Assembly: GCA_963971285.1 (NCBI GenBank)
Contig: OZ020244.1
Location: 5,208,001-5,272,000, forward strand
Direction: 5' to 3'
Length of the DNA: 64,000 nucleotides
Origin: Astropecten irregularis
Lineage: Eukaryota > Echinodermata > Asteroidea > Paxillosida > Astropectinidae
Shown: piece after piece, positions 50,452 through 61,052 of the stretch
How positions within the stretch are numbered: the first letter of the stretch is position 1
Layout: each line of letters starts with the position of its first letter
Notes under the pieces: model-generated
What the model was told of the DNA's origin: nothing
Databases searched by the model: none
What the model saw: only the letters and a program-made list of their open reading frames with translations
Position numbers and translations under genes: made by a program

Positions 50452-50822
50452 AAAGGTACAATACATGATTGGTAAAGGTCACAGAACAGCCCTCACACTT
50501 CATCTAACATGTCTAATCCAACATGTACAGTATATGAAAATAACAGATAAACATGTGAAAATTTGAGCTCAATCAGACATCTTAGTCACAAAAAGATAGT
50601 GAAAATCTGATTCAATTTTTCTTATAACATAAAGAATGGTTTTGATCTTACCCAGAGATCAAAACTGTTTTCGGTCTTTGTTTTACTTTTTTCTTGATAG
50701 ATACATGTTTCAGGCAGAAATATTTTTACGGTATGTTTCACCCAGCTTCATACTCTGAAAGTTATACGTAAATCTGTGTACATTTTTGTTTGGGTATGTT
50801 ACCAATCCTGCAATGTACCTTT
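50452..50822 (+). mobile_element. Family A2 foldback MITE, best complete copy
   Basis: TTTAAAGGTACAATACATGA, ATTGGTAAAGGTCACAGAAC, the GATCTTACCCAGAGATC centre, TTACCAATCCTGCAATGTAC and CTTTA at the end. Confidence 0.87.
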
Positions 50823-50997
50823 ATTAAGCTTCAGTGAAGAAGAATTACTTAATTTAATTTGTAGGTAGTATAGTGATCTGTATTGAAGAGGTGAGCAATA
50901 TATTATTCCATGATGATATAGTCTGTAAATATGTAAGATAGGTGTGTAGTAAATGCATCAAGAATCTGATAGTTGAGCATTGGTTTAATAGATCCAG

Positions 50998-51135
50998 GGG
51001 TCGAGTTCACCAAACTCATCATAACTTATGGTCAATCGTAGGACTTATGATGCATTGCAGCCCTACGTAGGATACGATGGGTAATCCTTCATAACTCGAG
51101 TTACGATCGATCGTAGGGCTTCGTGAAATCGACCC
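50998..51135. mobile_element. Family N MITE, copy 2
   Basis: GGGTCGAGTTCACCAAACTC and TTCGTGAAATCGACCC ends, CAG on the left and TTG on the right. Inverse interior to 30044-30196 (GATCGATCGTAGGGCTTC). Confidence 0.8.
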
Positions 51136-51138
51136 TTG

Positions 51139-51291
51139 GGCAGGATTTAACAAAACACCAAGTTTAATCTTAAGATGAGTTGTCAGTATCACCATAGTGA
51201 TTTGTATTGTAACATCACACTTTGCTAATTACCAATTTAGATGAATTTCTGCTTAAGATCAATCTGAGTACTTTGTGAAATCGACCCCTGC
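51139..51291. mobile_element. Family N-like MITE remnant
   Basis: GGCAGGATTTAACAAAACACC at the left and TTTGTGAAATCGACCCCTG at the right; CTTAAGAT words inverted inside. Confidence 0.6.
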
Positions 51292-51443
51292 TCATTTTAG
51301 TAGCTATGTGTAAATAAGGAGACAAGCATAGTCAATGGAACAAATCACATATTTTTTTATTTTGATTATTTGCCCTTATGTTATAATCTACTCGTAAAGC
51401 TGATGTTTTAGTGGATAATTTGGGTTGTAATACATGTAAGCTG

Positions 51444-51665
51444 GGAACAATTTCATGGAGCTGCTAAGCACACACATTTGCTTAGCAGAAAAATGTCTTG
51501 CCCAATAAAACAAACCACCGTTAAAAATTTCATTTGATAGTCATGGTCAGTAAACAACAAATAATACACAACACATGGAAATTTGGTAGTTTACCCTACT
51601 TTTTTTAAGACAGAAATGTCATGCTTAGCAAATGTTTGTGCTAAGCAGCGCCATGAAATTGGCCC
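51444..51665. mobile_element. Family B MITE, copy 4
   Basis: GGAACAATTTCATGGAGCTG and CGCCATGAAATTGGCCC ends with GCTTAGCA motifs; CTG on the left, CAG on the right. The interior matches 10357-10593 inverted. Confidence 0.83.
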
Positions 51666-51675
51666 CAGAAGACAA

Positions 51676-51945
51676 TGCCTAACCCTAACCCTCCTGCATA
51701 CCACAATCTACCACACATGGCTATCCTGTGATACATAACATTGTAAGTGTGGTATCCAACATACCACAATATACCAGTGTGGTTTGTGTGGTAATGCATG
51801 GTTTATGATCCAGTTCCCCTGTGGAGACTGGTAGTGTGGTAAGTGCAGAGGTTTTGGGTTGAAAAAACTACAATATCACAATACACCACAGTGTGGTAAA
51901 CAGCTTTTGTTTTGTGTATGGTAAGTGCCGAGGGTTAGGATTACA
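51676..51945. mobile_element. Family I foldback
   Basis: GCCTAACCCTAACCCTCCTG at the left, GTAAGTGCCGAGGGTTAGGA at the right, and ATGCATGGTTTATGATCCAG inside. Confidence 0.8.
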
Positions 51946-51967
51946 AATTTATTTTTTCTCTGTGGCT

Positions 51968-52112
51968 CAGCTACAGCTGATTTCACGAAATATTGCGTAA
52001 CTTACGCAACGTACAGGTTTGTGAAACGGGCAGGAAAATGTTGCCTAAGTTACCCAACAAAATTGTTCGTACGCAACATTTGAAGTTTCGTAAAATCGGC
52101 TGCAGCTGGTCC
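51968..52112. mobile_element. MITE with CAGCTGATTTCACGAAA ends
   Basis: Left CAGCTGATTTCACGAAA, right TTTCGTAAAATCGGCTGCAG, with GTTGCGTAAC-like inverted motifs. Resembles families B/N in its ATTTCACGAA core. Confidence 0.7.
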
Positions 52113-52794
52113 ACATTGATCCTTGGTACTTTCCTTGCAGCCCTTCAAACTGTGTTTGTAATTTGTCCAGCTGTTTCAAGAAACACTGTATTGTTAACTT
52201 AAACTTCTTTGAAATGAATAAATGAAAACATTGTTCAATAAATTCTGTGTGAAAATACCATAGTGTGGTTTGTGTGATAATTACGACTTTTTAGATACAC
52301 TTTGTTGACTTGGACAGATAAATTATCAAGATATGTCGAGTTCTCGTTTTCACTAAAAGTAATCTTGTTGAGATAATTATTAAAACAAGATGATTTTACC
52401 ACTAAAAATGTCGATAATAGCTTGATAACTTATGTGGTTATCTGGATAAGTGGAATGGCACTCGTGGGGCACCGTACTTTTACTGTGGAAGTTGGTTGTG
52501 TCGAATGAGGACTGGTGAAGATGACTAGTCGTGTCAACCGACTGCGCCAATGATAATTAGTGTGGACAAAAAATAATAATAACACCGTGAAAAATTAAAT
52601 CCACCACTGCAATTATCAGCAATTTGTGGTTAAGAAGAAAGTCGCAACTTTAATGATAATCCCAAAGACATACTATATACCCGAGAACCTGGGCTGGTGA
52701 TTTCAAAAGAAAATTGTTTTTCACTGCCGTGAAAATTTCGGGCCAAGAATGCGAATGACCGTCGCCCTAAACAAACGCTCTGCTGTGTCAAATT
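52113..52794. other. Intergenic stretch with nothing recognised
   Basis: AT-rich; short TTATCTGGATAA-like palindromes only. Confidence 0.4.
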
Positions 52795-53300
52795 GACCAA
52801 AACAATTTTGATCTTCGGAAGAGATGTGGGCACTGTATGGGACTGGGAAATTCACAATGACTTTTACTGTATCTTTCTTGATATTTTTGTCCGTGAAACT
52901 GCATTCTTTGACAAAAAAAAACAAAGTATAAATTACGTCTTTAAGGGCTGAACGGAAAGTATACAGGATTGGTACATACCCAAACAGAACAGATTTACGT
53001 ATAACTTTCGGGGTATGAAGATGGTGCTGAAACATACCGCCGGTTAAAATATTTCTGGCTGAAATATGGTGTATTTATCCAGAAATGAGTAAAACAACAA
53101 CCGAAAACTGTTTTGATCTCGGGGTAAGATATTATCAATATTATAAATATTGAATCGGGTTATCCCTGTTTCCTCGTGACTCAGATGTCCGATTGAGCTC
53201 AAATTTTTGACAGGTTTATTATTTCATGCACATGCTGAATGAGACCAAGTGTGAGTGTTGTTCTGTGACCTTTACCAATCACGTATTACCTTTAAGAATC
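52795..53300. mobile_element. A1 right end joined to an A2 element
   Basis: 52795-52945 has A1 features (GTGGGCACTGTATGGGACTG, TTTGACAAAAAAAAACAAAG). 52945-53300 is A2 in reverse (CAGGATTGGTACATACCCAA to GTGACCTTTACCAATCACGT). Confidence 0.75.
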
Positions 53301-53449
53301 AACTAAAATTCTATTACATTGTAGCTGACTCGAGTGGATTTGCTTGGCCATTGTACAATTTGAGAGTGCATGCAGTGGACATGCTCGAGTGATTTTATGT
53401 AGATAGGTCATTGACAATCATGCCTTTCAGTCAAATTTCACTTATCTCG

Positions 53450-53545
53450 TCAAGACCCTCGAGCTAGCCTAGTGGTTAGGCCGTGGGATGCTGAGCCACT
53501 TGCACCGGGTTCGACCCCTGAAATCGGCACATTTTCTTCTTTTAG
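53450..53545 (+). mobile_element. tRNA-derived SINE fragment
   Basis: A box-like TAGCCTAGTGGTTAGGCC and B box GGGTTCGACCCCTG, followed by a T-rich end. The tRNA-like part has no clear acceptor stem. Confidence 0.65.
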
Positions 53546-53599
53546 CTGTGCCACTCCTCAGGTATAAGTAATTTTATAAACGGTTGCGACTTCACCAAC

Positions 53600-53785
53600 G
53601 CTTCTGGCTCAGTGGGATAAGCGATGGTACCACCGCTCAGACTTCCGGCAGTCTGGGTTCGATTCCCGATCCTGACTGTCTGATCGAATGGAATGTGGCA
53701 TGTGCGGACCCTGGCACCGCGATGGTCCAGGGGCCGCCTTGTTTCTCCCTCTTAGTCCTTCAGAGAAGTTGCATGTCAGGCTAAG
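53600..53785 (+). mobile_element. tRNA-derived SINE, another family
   Basis: TGGCTCAGTGGGATAAGCG (A box), CAGTCTGGGTTCGATTCCCG (B box), then an unrelated GC-rich body. Seen once in this window. Confidence 0.65.
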
Positions 53786-53912
53786 GTCTCAATGGTGGGG
53801 AGGATATGCAGTAGTCGGCTTGCCAGTAAGCCTATGGGTACTATATGGGAGCCGGTAAGCCGGGTGAAAGAATCCCGGTGAATCGCGTGCCCCTGAACAC
53901 CTGACGGTCTGC

Positions 53913-54287
53913 TTAAAGGGATGGTACAGAACTGGTTTTTGCGACAAAACCGTTGCTGACAGTGAAAGCACATTATGTAATCCATCGTATACCTTAACTG
54001 ACAAACCTGTAGAAGTTTGAGGTCAATCAGCCATCTGGGTCACGAGAAAATAGTGAAAACACATGTACAGAGAACTGTACACATTTCAACGAATGAATAA
54101 AACGCTTCGAAGCGATTTATTCCAATCGGAAAATAGTTTCATTTATTTCTCAACGAATATGGCATTTCAGACAAAAACATTTCATGGGATGTTTTCTCCT
54201 ATCATCACCATTATACTGTGTAAGTTTTATGTGAATCTGTGATCATGAAGTGTATTTTGTCTTACCAATTCTGTACCCTCCCTTTAA
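53913..54287. mobile_element. Family K TTAA MITE, copy 3
   Basis: TTAA, AGGGATGGTACAGAA ... TTCTGTACCCTCCCT, TTAA; near-identical to 19435-19811. Confidence 0.92.
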
Positions 54288-54882
54288 CTTTTGGGTTTTT
54301 TTCTTTGCAATGAATTATGCATTTATAATTATATACGTGAACCAAACATACTAAAATAATTACAAGTTACATATGACAACCATTTTCTCGTCTTATTTCT
54401 TATAGTAGAAGTGCACGTGCATGAAGATAAAAGAAAATAATGAAAGATTGAAAGCATTTCTTAATCTTAATTTATTCCGTCACTAAATATGGTGTGTTTG
54501 TTTGGTTGGTTGGGGTGTTTGTTTGTTTGTTTTTACACAATGAGACTGAATGGAGGTAGTTTTATCAGTTATTGTGTTAATGGACAGCTTGGGAGACCAA
54601 ACTATGCAGCCAAAGTTTAGATGTAAGGTCTATTAAATTGGCATACAAAAAAGTTGTTTTGAATCTCGGTATAAAAAAAAAACAGAAAAGCTCTATACAT
54701 GTAGCTGCATCTTTCGCCAAATTATAAGTAAGCACATGGCTGCGCAAGCTCGCTTTCAATTTTTTGTGTTGTTTCACAATTCAGCACAAATTTTGAAATG
54801 GTTGTAAGAGGATAACCAATTACTTTTAGGCAGAACTTATTCCATGCCAGACAACGCGATCATTCCACTCATAGCCCAGGAT
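54288..54882. other. Intergenic stretch with nothing recognised
   Basis: AT-rich, with a GTTTGTTTGTTT run near 54517. Confidence 0.4.
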
Positions 54883-55328
54883 TTTAAAGGTAAGTTAATA
54901 CTTTGGTTTTTGTCAAAGAAATGCAGATTCATGGCTAGCTGCAGTAACTGTAGCCCAATATTACTCCTGACGTTGTTGTATACGACAAAAACGTCAGGAG
55001 TAATATTGGGCTACAGTTACTGCAGCTAATTCATGGTCAGAAATATCAAGAAAGACAATAACAGTCATCTATTAAGACATATCATGCAGTTCCGGCCCAT
55101 GCATAATTATGGTGCCAAATTAAGTTTTCACAGGATTTTGATCTTCCGAATAGCAAAATAATAGTTTTTTGTCAATGTGTTTTACTCTTTTATTGATAAT
55201 TACAGCCGGCATTTCGAGCAGAAACATTTTAACGGTGTGTTTCTCACCATCTCCATATCCTGTTGCCCCCTAGTTACATGTGAAGATTTCTGTTCGGTAT
55301 TCTACCAAATTAAGTATGATAGTACCTA
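54883..55328 (-). mobile_element. Family A1 MITE carrying a family V hairpin
   Basis: TTAAAGGTAAGTTAATACTT, TTGTCAAAGAAATGCAGATT, then TCAAGAAAGACAATAACAGT after the insertion, ending CAAATTAAGTATGATAGTAC. Confidence 0.8.
54935..55028. mobile_element. Family V hairpin MITE, hAT-like, ATTCATGG duplication
   Basis: About 45-bp arms beginning TAGCTGCAGTAACTGTAGCC form a nearly perfect hairpin. ATTCATGG occurs at 54927-54934 and 55029-55036; uninterrupted A1 copies have it once. A second copy is at 59121-59213. Confidence 0.9.
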
Positions 55329-55330
55329 GG

Positions 55331-55680
55331 TAATATACTTTGGTTTTTGTCAAAGAAATACAGATTCATATGGGTACAATTATAAAGGAAGATACAGTAA
55401 CAATCATCTGTGAAGATTTCAGTCCCACTGCGGCACTTTTTGAGAAAACAGTGAAAAACGGCCACATTATATCTAATTATGTCTTTTCTCTTTTATTTTT
55501 TAACTTTAAAAGATCAAAAATCATTTTGGTCACTGGTTTTACTCTTTTCTGGACAAGTACAGCATTTCAGGCAGAAAAATGTTAACGGTATGTTTCTACC
55601 ATCACCATCTTTTATACTCTGTAAGTTATAGGTAAATCTGTGAAGATTTCTGTCTCGGTCTGCTACCAAAGTATGATAAT
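55331..55680 (-). mobile_element. Family A1 foldback MITE
   Basis: TACTTTGGTTTTTGTCAAAG, GTAACAATCATCTGTGAAGA, TACCATCACCATCTTTTATA and CTACCAAAGTATGATAATGG; adjacent to the previous A1. Confidence 0.83.
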
Positions 55681-55993
55681 GGCGATTGGTGGCGCTTTTC
55701 AAAATACACGGGGACCTCGCATACTGCTGCATACTTCCGGTCTAAACGTAAACGCGATCGGAAAGTGTCAACACAAGCGAAGGTCGAGGAATTAGGAATC
55801 AGGTAGCTCATCTGTTCAATCATCAAATCATTGTTTTGTTTTATGTCAGTTGTCAACCTCAACGCTCGTAAAACGGTGAGATTAGCTCCACGTATATCTT
55901 AGTAAAGTACGAGTTGTGGTAGATAGATATTTTCTTGTTATCTACCCTAAAAATTGCCTGAAATGTCTAACGACTAAAGTCTTAACCAAGCAA
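55681..55993. other. Intergenic stretch with nothing recognised
   Basis: TGAAATGTCTAACGACTA at 55961 recurs at 59099; otherwise unassigned. Confidence 0.4.
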
Positions 55994-56130
55994 GGGCCTG
56001 TTTGTTTCAACTTTCACGCAAAGGATCATGAATCCTTCGGATCCGGATCCCATTTTAGCGTACCCTGCATAGGAGGTGGATCCGAAAAATGGGATCCGGA
56101 TCCGAGGATTCGTCCGAAACAAACAGGCCC
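55994..56130. mobile_element. Harbinger-like MITE (GGGCCTGTTTGTTTC ends)
   Basis: Inverted ends GGGCCTGTTTGTTTC and GAAACAAACAGGCCC are the common PIF/Harbinger MITE terminus. The interior is ATCCGGATCC-type palindrome repeats. Flanks are CAA and CCA. Confidence 0.82.
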
Positions 56131-56520
56131 CCAAGTTAACGTTAGACTAAGGCCATGTCCGAAACGACTGTCTAAGACTAAAGCTAGGTCTACGGCTATT
56201 GTCTACGGCGGCCATTTTGAAGCGCTGTCCAAAATGCTGTCTACAGCGCGCTACGGCTACAACGTCATCAAAATCTAGCCGTAAGAAGTGTTGTCTTGAT
56301 CCGCGCAAACAAAATGGCGACCGATCATGCTGAGTTTTTCGGGGTCAACAGAAACACACAAATGAGAGCTGTTGTTCTGTTCTGGTCATGCTGGTTTTAC
56401 TGTCAGACTTACTGTTCTTGCAATTGGAACGAGTTCATCATATCATTATCCATACTGATGAAGTGGACCGCTCGTTTTAAACAAACATTTGCTCAACGCG
56501 GACCCGTAACGATCGAGCAG
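56131..56520. other. Intergenic stretch with nothing recognised
   Basis: A 91-codon + strand frame (56296-56571) beginning MIRANKMATDHAEF has no recognisable domain and runs into a G-rich repeat. ACAAAATGGCGACC near 56311 is YY1-like. Confidence 0.35.
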
Positions 56521-56880
56521 ACCATGGGCGGAAATCCCGGGGGGGAAAGGGGGGACACGTCCCCCCCATGATTTTGGAAGTGGGGGACATAATGTCGATT
56601 GTCCCCTCCATGTTTTAACCCTTTACCATGAGCAACTTTTTTGTCGACTGCGCACTGACGGCTCATTCCCATGAGCGAATTATGTGGACTGTCGTGTTTG
56701 CTATACGACTCAAATCGACGATGTGCAGTTGAGATTCCCCTTCATGGCCGGCCCGCATGCATACACGCAGCGGCGTAGCTACGGGGGGGGGGGGGGGGGG
56801 GGGGGGCCTGGGGGGGCACGTGCCCCCCCCCACAAATTCGGCGTGCCCCCCCAGGTGCCCCCCCCCCCCCCCCACAAAAA
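56521..56880. repeat. G/C-tract inverted repeat element
   Basis: Blocks GGGGGGACACGTCCCCCC at 56549 and GGGGGGGCACGTGCCCCCCC at 56811 are palindromes. A run of more than 20 G near 56785 and long C runs after 56860 flank GGCGTAGCTACG. Such tracts can form G-quadruplexes and are error-prone to assemble. Confidence 0.75.
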
Positions 56881-57542
56881 ATCGTGGGTATAGAAACAAA
56901 ATAAGCGTTATCTGTAGGGCATGATTTCTATAAAGGAAATAAAAACAGCTTTTAACAGCTTTTACTGTTCCAAAATGATATTTTTTACTATCAGCAAATG
57001 TTCCTGAGCCATTAAAACCCTACAGTGAAGAAATCTGTGCAACATTTCGGTGTAAAAATGCAATTTTCTTACGCGCTTACGGTTGCGAACTTCAAAACAG
57101 CCCATCTGCCATTTTGTCCGGTTTGGCTAGTTAGTCCAGATTGAATTTCTCCCGCTCAAGAGTGTTGGATTTAAAAGAAATAATGAAGTAATAATATAAA
57201 GAAATGGATAAATTTATCGGAACAATTGCTTCCAAAATAAGGCTCTGATTGCACCAAAGAATATCTAGAACCCTTGAGCTTCCAGGGCCCTTAAGCGGGC
57301 CCTGGACCCCGGCCGCAAGGCTTTCGCGCTTATCCGTGATTTTCCAAGGAGCGTGAAAATAAAATACGCCAATTCAATAGCGACGGATGCGTTTCGGGGC
57401 GATCAAAGCTAGCTAATGTTGTCTTCCCCCTCTTTTTGAGCTCCTTTGGAGTCTTTCTGTTTCCCTTTTATTTTATATATATTTTGTTTTGTCTGTTTTT
57501 TTTTTTTGCTTGAAGAAAAGGTTGCCCACGCCCGCTGGATCC
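56881..57542. other. Intergenic stretch up to the gap
   Basis: CCAGGGCCCTTAAGCGGGCC near 57284 is a GC-rich imperfect palindrome; nothing else recognised. Confidence 0.4.
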
Positions 57543-57742
57543 NNNNNNNNNNNNNNNNNNNNNNNNNNNNNNNNNNNNNNNNNNNNNNNNNNNNNNNNNN
57601 NNNNNNNNNNNNNNNNNNNNNNNNNNNNNNNNNNNNNNNNNNNNNNNNNNNNNNNNNNNNNNNNNNNNNNNNNNNNNNNNNNNNNNNNNNNNNNNNNNNN
57701 NNNNNNNNNNNNNNNNNNNNNNNNNNNNNNNNNNNNNNNNNN
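57543..57742. other. Assembly gap (200 N)
   Basis: Exactly 200 unresolved bases, abutting an 83-bp satellite. The round size suggests a placeholder, so true length is unknown. Confidence 0.99.
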
Positions 57743-58885
57743 AGTTAAGATGTGCAGCAACCCTGTGAAGAGTATCTAGGCGCTCGTCTCAGCCAAGAAT
57801 AATTTACTACAATGTACACTAGTATAATTTAAGATGTGGAGCAACCCTGTGAAGAGTATAGGCGCTCGTCTCAGCCGAGAATAATTTACTACAATAATGT
57901 ACAGTTAGTATAAGTTAAGATGTGGAGCAACCCTGTGAAGAGTATCTAGGCGCTCGTCTCAGCCAAGAATAATTTACTACAATGTACACTAGTATAATTT
58001 AAGATGTGGAGCAACCCTGTGAAGAGTATAGGCGCTCGTCTCAGCCGAGAATAATTTACTACAATAATGTACAGTTAGTATAAGTTAAGTTGTGGAGCAA
58101 CCCTGTGAAGAGTATAGGCGCTCGTCTCAGCCGAGAATAATTTACTACAATGTACAGTTAGTATAAGTTAAGATGTGGAGCAACCCTGTGAAGAGTGTAG
58201 GCGCTCCTCTCAGCCGAGAATAATTTATTACAATGTACAGTTAGTATAAGTTAAGTTGTGGAGCAACCCTGTGAAGAGTATAGGCGCTCGTCTCAGCCGA
58301 GAATAATTTATTACAATGTACAGTTAGTATAAGTTAAGATGTGGAGCAACCCTGTGAAGAGTGTAGGCGCTCCTCTCAGCCGAGAATAATTTATTACAAT
58401 GTACAGTTAGTATAAGTTAAGTTGTGGAGCAACCCTGTGAAGAGTATAGGCGCTCGTCTCAGCCGAGAATAATTTATTACAATGTACAGTTAGTATAAGT
58501 TAAGATGTGGAGCAACCCTGTGAAGAGTGTAGGCGCTCCTCTCAGCCGAGAATAATTTACTACAATGATGTACAGTTAGTATAAGTTAAGTTGTGGAGCA
58601 ACCCTGTGAAGAGTATAGGCGCTCGTCTCAGCCAAGAATAATTTACTACAATGTACACTAGTATAAGTTAAGATGTGGAGCAACCCTGTGAAGAGTCGGC
58701 GCTCGTCTCAGCCGAGAATAATTGGTCACAATATACACGAGTATAAGATAAGTTGTGGAGCAACCCTGTGAAGAGTATAGGCGCTCGTCTCAGCCGAGAA
58801 TAATTTACTACAATGTACACTAGTATAAGTTAAGATGTGGAGCAACCCTGTGAAGAGTAAGCGCTAGTCTCAGCCGAGAATAACT
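57743..58885. repeat. 83-bp satellite, ~13-14 copies
   Basis: Unit blocks: GTGGAGCAACCCTGTGAAGA, GGCGCTCGTCTCAGCCGAGA and ATAATTTACTACAATGTACA. Units spaced 83 bp alternate between AAGATGTGG/CGCTCCTCT and AAGTTGTGG/CGCTCGTCT types between 58090 and 58560, giving a ~166-bp higher-order repeat. It probably extends into the gap. Confidence 0.95.
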
Positions 58886-59120
58886 CGGGTGCATGTGCGG
58901 CACAGAATACACTGTGAACAGTACATGTACATTGTACATACAGTATACAGGCGATTGTACCGTATACAGTATAATGTATAGGTAGGCGCGCGCAATATCA
59001 GTGGTGCGGATTTGGGGTCGGATCCGGATACGGAAACGGACGTAGTACGTGATGCGTATTCAATACTCGGCCCAGCGTTGCACCAACATATGCTACCTGA
59101 AATGTCTAACGACTAGGCGG
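58886..59120. other. Intergenic stretch with nothing recognised
   Basis: Contains a GTATACAG/CTGTATAC-type palindromic patch only. Confidence 0.4.
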
Positions 59121-59213
59121 AGCTGCAGTAACTGTAGCCCTCCTGACTGACGTTGTTGTCCTATATACGACAACAACGTCAGGAGTAATATTGGGCTACA
59201 GTTACTGCAGCTA
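59121..59213. mobile_element. Family V hairpin MITE, copy 2
   Basis: AGCTGCAGTAACTGTAGCCC and its complement; same body as 54935-55028. No clear 8-bp duplication. Confidence 0.83.
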
Positions 59214-59281
59214 GTAGGCCTACTATATACTACTAGCCTACTTACACTAGTAGTAGGCCTTAAGTAAAGTAACGTTATACT

Positions 59282-59345
59282 TAGTTGCGATGGTCGTAAC
59301 CATAGGTCTGACATGGAAGGTCCCAGTCCCCATGTCAGACGTAAT
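59282..59345. mobile_element. Family Z half element
   Basis: AGTTGCGATGGTCGTAACC, AGGTCTGACATGG and GTCCCAGTCCCCATGTCAGA. It abuts family C; the other flank of C also carries Z sequence. Confidence 0.7.
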
Positions 59346-59349
59346 CCGG

Positions 59350-59926
59350 CCGAGTAACTTGGACCCTAAAAATTGCCTTTTTTAACATTTGGACATGATC
59401 TGGCGATAGTAGGGTCCAAGTAGCCTACCTTGTTTGCATTTGAGTGGCAAGAGCTCCATTTTGCCTCTACCCTGAGTCAAAATCCTGTGATTTCACCTCC
59501 AAAACGATCCTAAAATGTCTCATGCAGCCAGCTATATGGACCAAGGGAGAATTGGAGATTCCAATAATGACAAGGTTTACTCACATTTGTTTAAGAAAAG
59601 ATAATTTTTTCCCTAATTTTGTCCGGGTACCAGTGTACAGTTTGAAAAACCAAGATGGCTGACCCAACTGACACTGTGCTCATGAATAGGATGTCTCTGT
59701 GCCCATTTTTAGGGAAAAAATGATCTTTTCTTCAAAAAATGTGAGTAAACCTTGTCATTATTGGAATCTCCAATTCTCCCTTGGTCCATAGCTTGCTGCA
59801 TGAGAGGTAGAGTCAAAATGGAGCTCTTGCCACTCAAATGCAAACAAGGTACTTGGACCCTACTATCGCCAGACCATGTCCAAATGTTAAAAAAGGCGAA
59901 TTTTAGGGTCCAAGTTACTCGGACTA
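59350..59926. mobile_element. Family C foldback, complete (~580 bp, arms ~270 bp)
   Basis: Left CCGAGTAACTTGGACCCTAA, right TTAGGGTCCAAGTTACTCGG. The arms also pair at AGTGGCAAGAGCTCCATTTT, GAATTGGAGATTCCAATAAT and AGATAATTTTTTCCCTAA. It supplies the empty site for the 663-3006 insertion. Confidence 0.9.
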
Positions 59927-59936
59927 ACGTTAGACT

Positions 59937-60051
59937 TAGTTGCGAGGATCGTAAGGTAAGTTCCCAGTTCCCATGTCAGACCTAGGGTTGGTCCCAGTCC
60001 CCGTGTCATCAAACCTAGGGTTACGATCATCCGCATCATCGCAACTACGTT
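59937..60051. mobile_element. Family Z palindromic MITE, copy 2
   Basis: AGTTGCGAGGATCGTAAGG and TTACGATCATCCGCATCATC, then GCAACTA; the middle repeats GTCCCAGTCCCCGTGTCA. Confidence 0.75.
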
Positions 60052-60084
60052 AGACTTAATGTAGATTGAGTTGGGATGGTTGGG

Positions 60085-60370
60085 AATAGATCAGCGCGAA
60101 GTGACGTCAGTCCAACTCGCCGACCTTGGATATGGATGGCGCCGATGAAAACATTGCATTAAGTTTTAATTTTGTATGGGTTTAAAGACAAAAAGCTGAC
60201 AGAATTGTTTGATCTTAGTATACGGTACATCAAAGAAGAAACATTTTCTGAGGAAAAACTAGGACTACACAATGAAAGTCGTACAGAAGACGATTTCTGC
60301 TTCTTCACAAAAATATTCGGAAAACAATTTTCGACGACGGGCGGTTTGTGCACGATTTGTCCGTAGCTTG
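60085..60370 (+). repeat. Family E, copy 2, with a conserved open frame
   Basis: ATAGATCAGCGCGAAGTGAC to CGATTTGTCCGTAGCTTG matches 5634-5915. An open frame (60172-60366) reads KKLTELFDLSIRYIKEETFS, then EDDFCFFTKIFGKQFS and a stop. Copy 1 retains DFCFLTKIFGKQFS and the same stop but is frameshifted upstream. Possibly the end of an old transposon protein. Confidence 0.5.
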
Positions 60371-60374
60371 CCCA

Positions 60375-60428
60375 GATACATTTGCCCAGCTACATCGCTA
60401 CTCTCATCAGTAGCGATGTATCTGGGCC
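60375..60428. repeat. Hairpin CCCAGATACAT.../ATGTATCTGGG
   Basis: CCCAGATACAT and AGCTACATCGCTACT pair with AGTAGCGATGTATCTGGG across a short loop. Confidence 0.75.
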
Positions 60429-60779
60429 CTGTTTACGGGTCTACCTCTGCCCCAACTGTGTTCGGGGCAGCCCCAACTGTGACAGACACAGTTGGGCATT
60501 CCCAACTTAAGTTGGGCACAAACGTACAAGTTATACCCCTGCTTAGGCTCTGCAGACACCCAAAACTATTTATTCAATATGTAGAGAGCAAACTTTGCTA
60601 TGTAGACATAGGCCTATCTCACGTTTTTGTTTGGCCAAACAAAATGTGGAGATTGAATCTGGGAATTGTGTATATTATCGTGAGATCCCTGTTGTATGCA
60701 AGCCAAATGAAGTCAGACGCACAGAAAACAAGTTTTTAGCCAGCACTTTTCCATTTTTAAATTGAATGAGGGTTGGTAT

Positions 60780-61002
60780 TGTTATGTATTGATTGTAAAT
60801 TGTTAATACATATACCTTCCATGAGATATTGGTCAGTGGTCAGACATGGTCAGACAAACCGTCTACACCATGACAAGTAGTGGTCCTAATATTTACGACC
60901 TTTTCCTGGACCCACTGTACCTACTTCCTGGCAGTCCAACTTTATGGACCAATATCTCATGGAAGGTATATGTATTGACAATTGACAATCAATACATAAC
61001 AG
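60780..61002. mobile_element. Hairpin MITE with ~55-bp arms
   Basis: TGTTATGTATTGATTGTAAA and ACATATACCTTCCATGAGAT on the left; GACCAATATCTCATGGAAGG and CAATCAATACATAACA on the right. Confidence 0.85.
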
Positions 61003-61052
61003 TATTGATTATTTATTAAGACCCTCCCACACCTGCATCGTTTGTGCCCAAC

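Noticed and set aside
57446-57779. Frames of 95-100 codons
   Set aside because: They are produced by translation through the 200-N gap.
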